DNA of 64,000 nucleotides from Arthrobacter alpinus. Its GTDB lineage: Bacteria > Actinomycetota > Actinomycetes > Actinomycetales > Micrococcaceae. The first letter of the stretch is position 1. Every line of letters begins with the position of its first letter. Positions 63,598 through 64,000 of this stretch are shown here, one piece after another. The DNA lies in contig NZ_FNTV01000001.1 in assembly GCF_900105965.1 (NCBI RefSeq), positions 2,480,001 through 2,544,000 of the forward strand, written 5' to 3'. The notes below the pieces were generated by a model. The model was given only the letters and a program-made list of their open reading frames with translations, was not told the DNA's origin and did not search any database. A program made the position numbers and the translations under genes.

Positions 63598-64000
63598 TCA
63601 GTCCTCGTGGGGGCGCAGCCAGGTGAACTTGGGTGTTTCCTTGGCCAGAAATGCTGCGACACCAATCGCGGCGTCCGCACTGATGGCCATCTGGCCCTGC
63701 CAATAGGCACTTAATTCATCGACCTCGGTTGAGCCAGCACTGATCGCATTGACCAAGGCCTTGTGCCCATGTGCGGAGAACTGCGAGCGCGCCGAAAGGT
63801 GGAGGGCAAAGTCGTTAACCGCCTCCCAGAAGGTGTCTGCGGCGAGGATCTTGGTTGCCAGGCCCAACCGCAAGGCCTCCTGGGCGTTGACGAAGTCGCC
63901 ACTGAAGAGCAGGTACTTAGCCGTGGCCGGGCCGGTCAGTTGCACCAGGCGCTTGATGCCAGAGAGGGGGTAGACGATCCCTATCTTGGCCGGGGTGATG
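63598..64000 (-). CDS. Enoyl-CoA hydratase/isomerase family protein (5' truncated by the window)
   Basis: The C-terminal 130 or so residues of a crotonase-fold protein; the frame stays open to the right edge. The visible part begins ITPAKIGIVYPLSGIKRLVQLT, continues YLLFSGDFVNAQEALRLGLATKI, the typical stretch after the catalytic loop, and ends AAFLAKETPKFTWLRPHED. The oxyanion-hole residues lie outside the window, so activity cannot be judged. It would act on an enoyl-CoA in fatty or aromatic acid breakdown. Confidence 0.85.
   Translation of the reverse strand, partial: ITPAKIGIVYPLSGIKRLVQLTGPATAKYLLFSGDFVNAQEALRLGLATKILAADTFWEAVNDFALHLSARSQFSAHGHKALVNAISAGSTEVDELSAYWQGQMAISADAAIGVAAFLAKETPKFTWLRPHED

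Overview
The window is high-GC, dense, actinobacterial chromosome, most likely from an Arthrobacter-like member of the Micrococcaceae. The evidence is compositional and by family: many GTG/TTG starts behind strong Shine-Dalgarno sequences, IdeR/DtxR, a WXG100 protein, DUF3027, DUF3263 and LytR_C proteins, the actinobacterial form of SerC, a bacterial XPB helicase, a ThrE-type exporter, and two ydaO-type (c-di-AMP) riboswitches in front of cell-wall hydrolase genes. No phage, IS element, integron, CRISPR array or rRNA was seen. One tRNA (Arg, anticodon CCT) is present.

Layout. 1-8.6 kb: small metabolic genes (VOC protein, lone lipoyl-domain protein, VIT/ferritin-like metal transporter, LOG-family protein, rhodanese), an MFS + aldo/keto reductase pair divergent from a MarR regulator, and an FAD-dependent oxidoreductase. 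8.7-15.2 kb (minus strand): sucCD, then an IMPase-pcrA-lipoprotein operon. 15.3-22.3 kb: membrane protein, tRNA-Arg, RarD-like transporter, YnfA, NUDIX, an ABC exporter and a polar amino-acid ABC importer. 22.5-25.3 kb: a three-gene cassette (EspG-like protein, WXG-domain lipase, small lipoprotein) that looks like a type VII secretion (T7SS) effector module. 25.3-30.8 kb: molybdenum-enzyme block (fdhD, FdhF/YdeP-type oxidoreductase, moeA, mobA-DUF6457). 30.9-34.1 kb: NlpC/P60 and M23 cell-wall hydrolases, each behind a c-di-AMP riboswitch, then an IdeR-type regulator. 34.2-42.2 kb: serC, DUF3027, a cold-shock protein, an XPB helicase with its partner, a methyltransferase and a TIM-barrel isomerase. 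42.4-50 kb: two-component system, orphan WXG100 protein, RNase H-NTF2 fusion, groEL under two CIRCE operators, TM2, LytR_C and DUF3263 proteins. 50-59 kb: ung, siderophore-interacting protein, ThrE-like exporter, FemAB transferase, MacB-type ABC pair, and a TetR-MFS drug-efflux operon. 59.4-64 kb: an IclR-hutG-amino-acid ABC importer operon (probably histidine use) and a truncated enoyl-CoA hydratase.

Themes. Cell-envelope functions recur: the WXG lipase with its candidate immunity lipoprotein, NlpC and M23 hydrolases under c-di-AMP control with 11-bp-spaced GTNAC-type repeats upstream, FemAB, LytR_C and the two-component system. Many convergent gene ends are separated by unusually long, nearly perfect hairpins (up to 27 bp of stem). 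Two of these, 34 kb apart, are copies of the same palindromic repeat. The strongest candidate for something undescribed is the T7SS-type cassette at 22564-25271.
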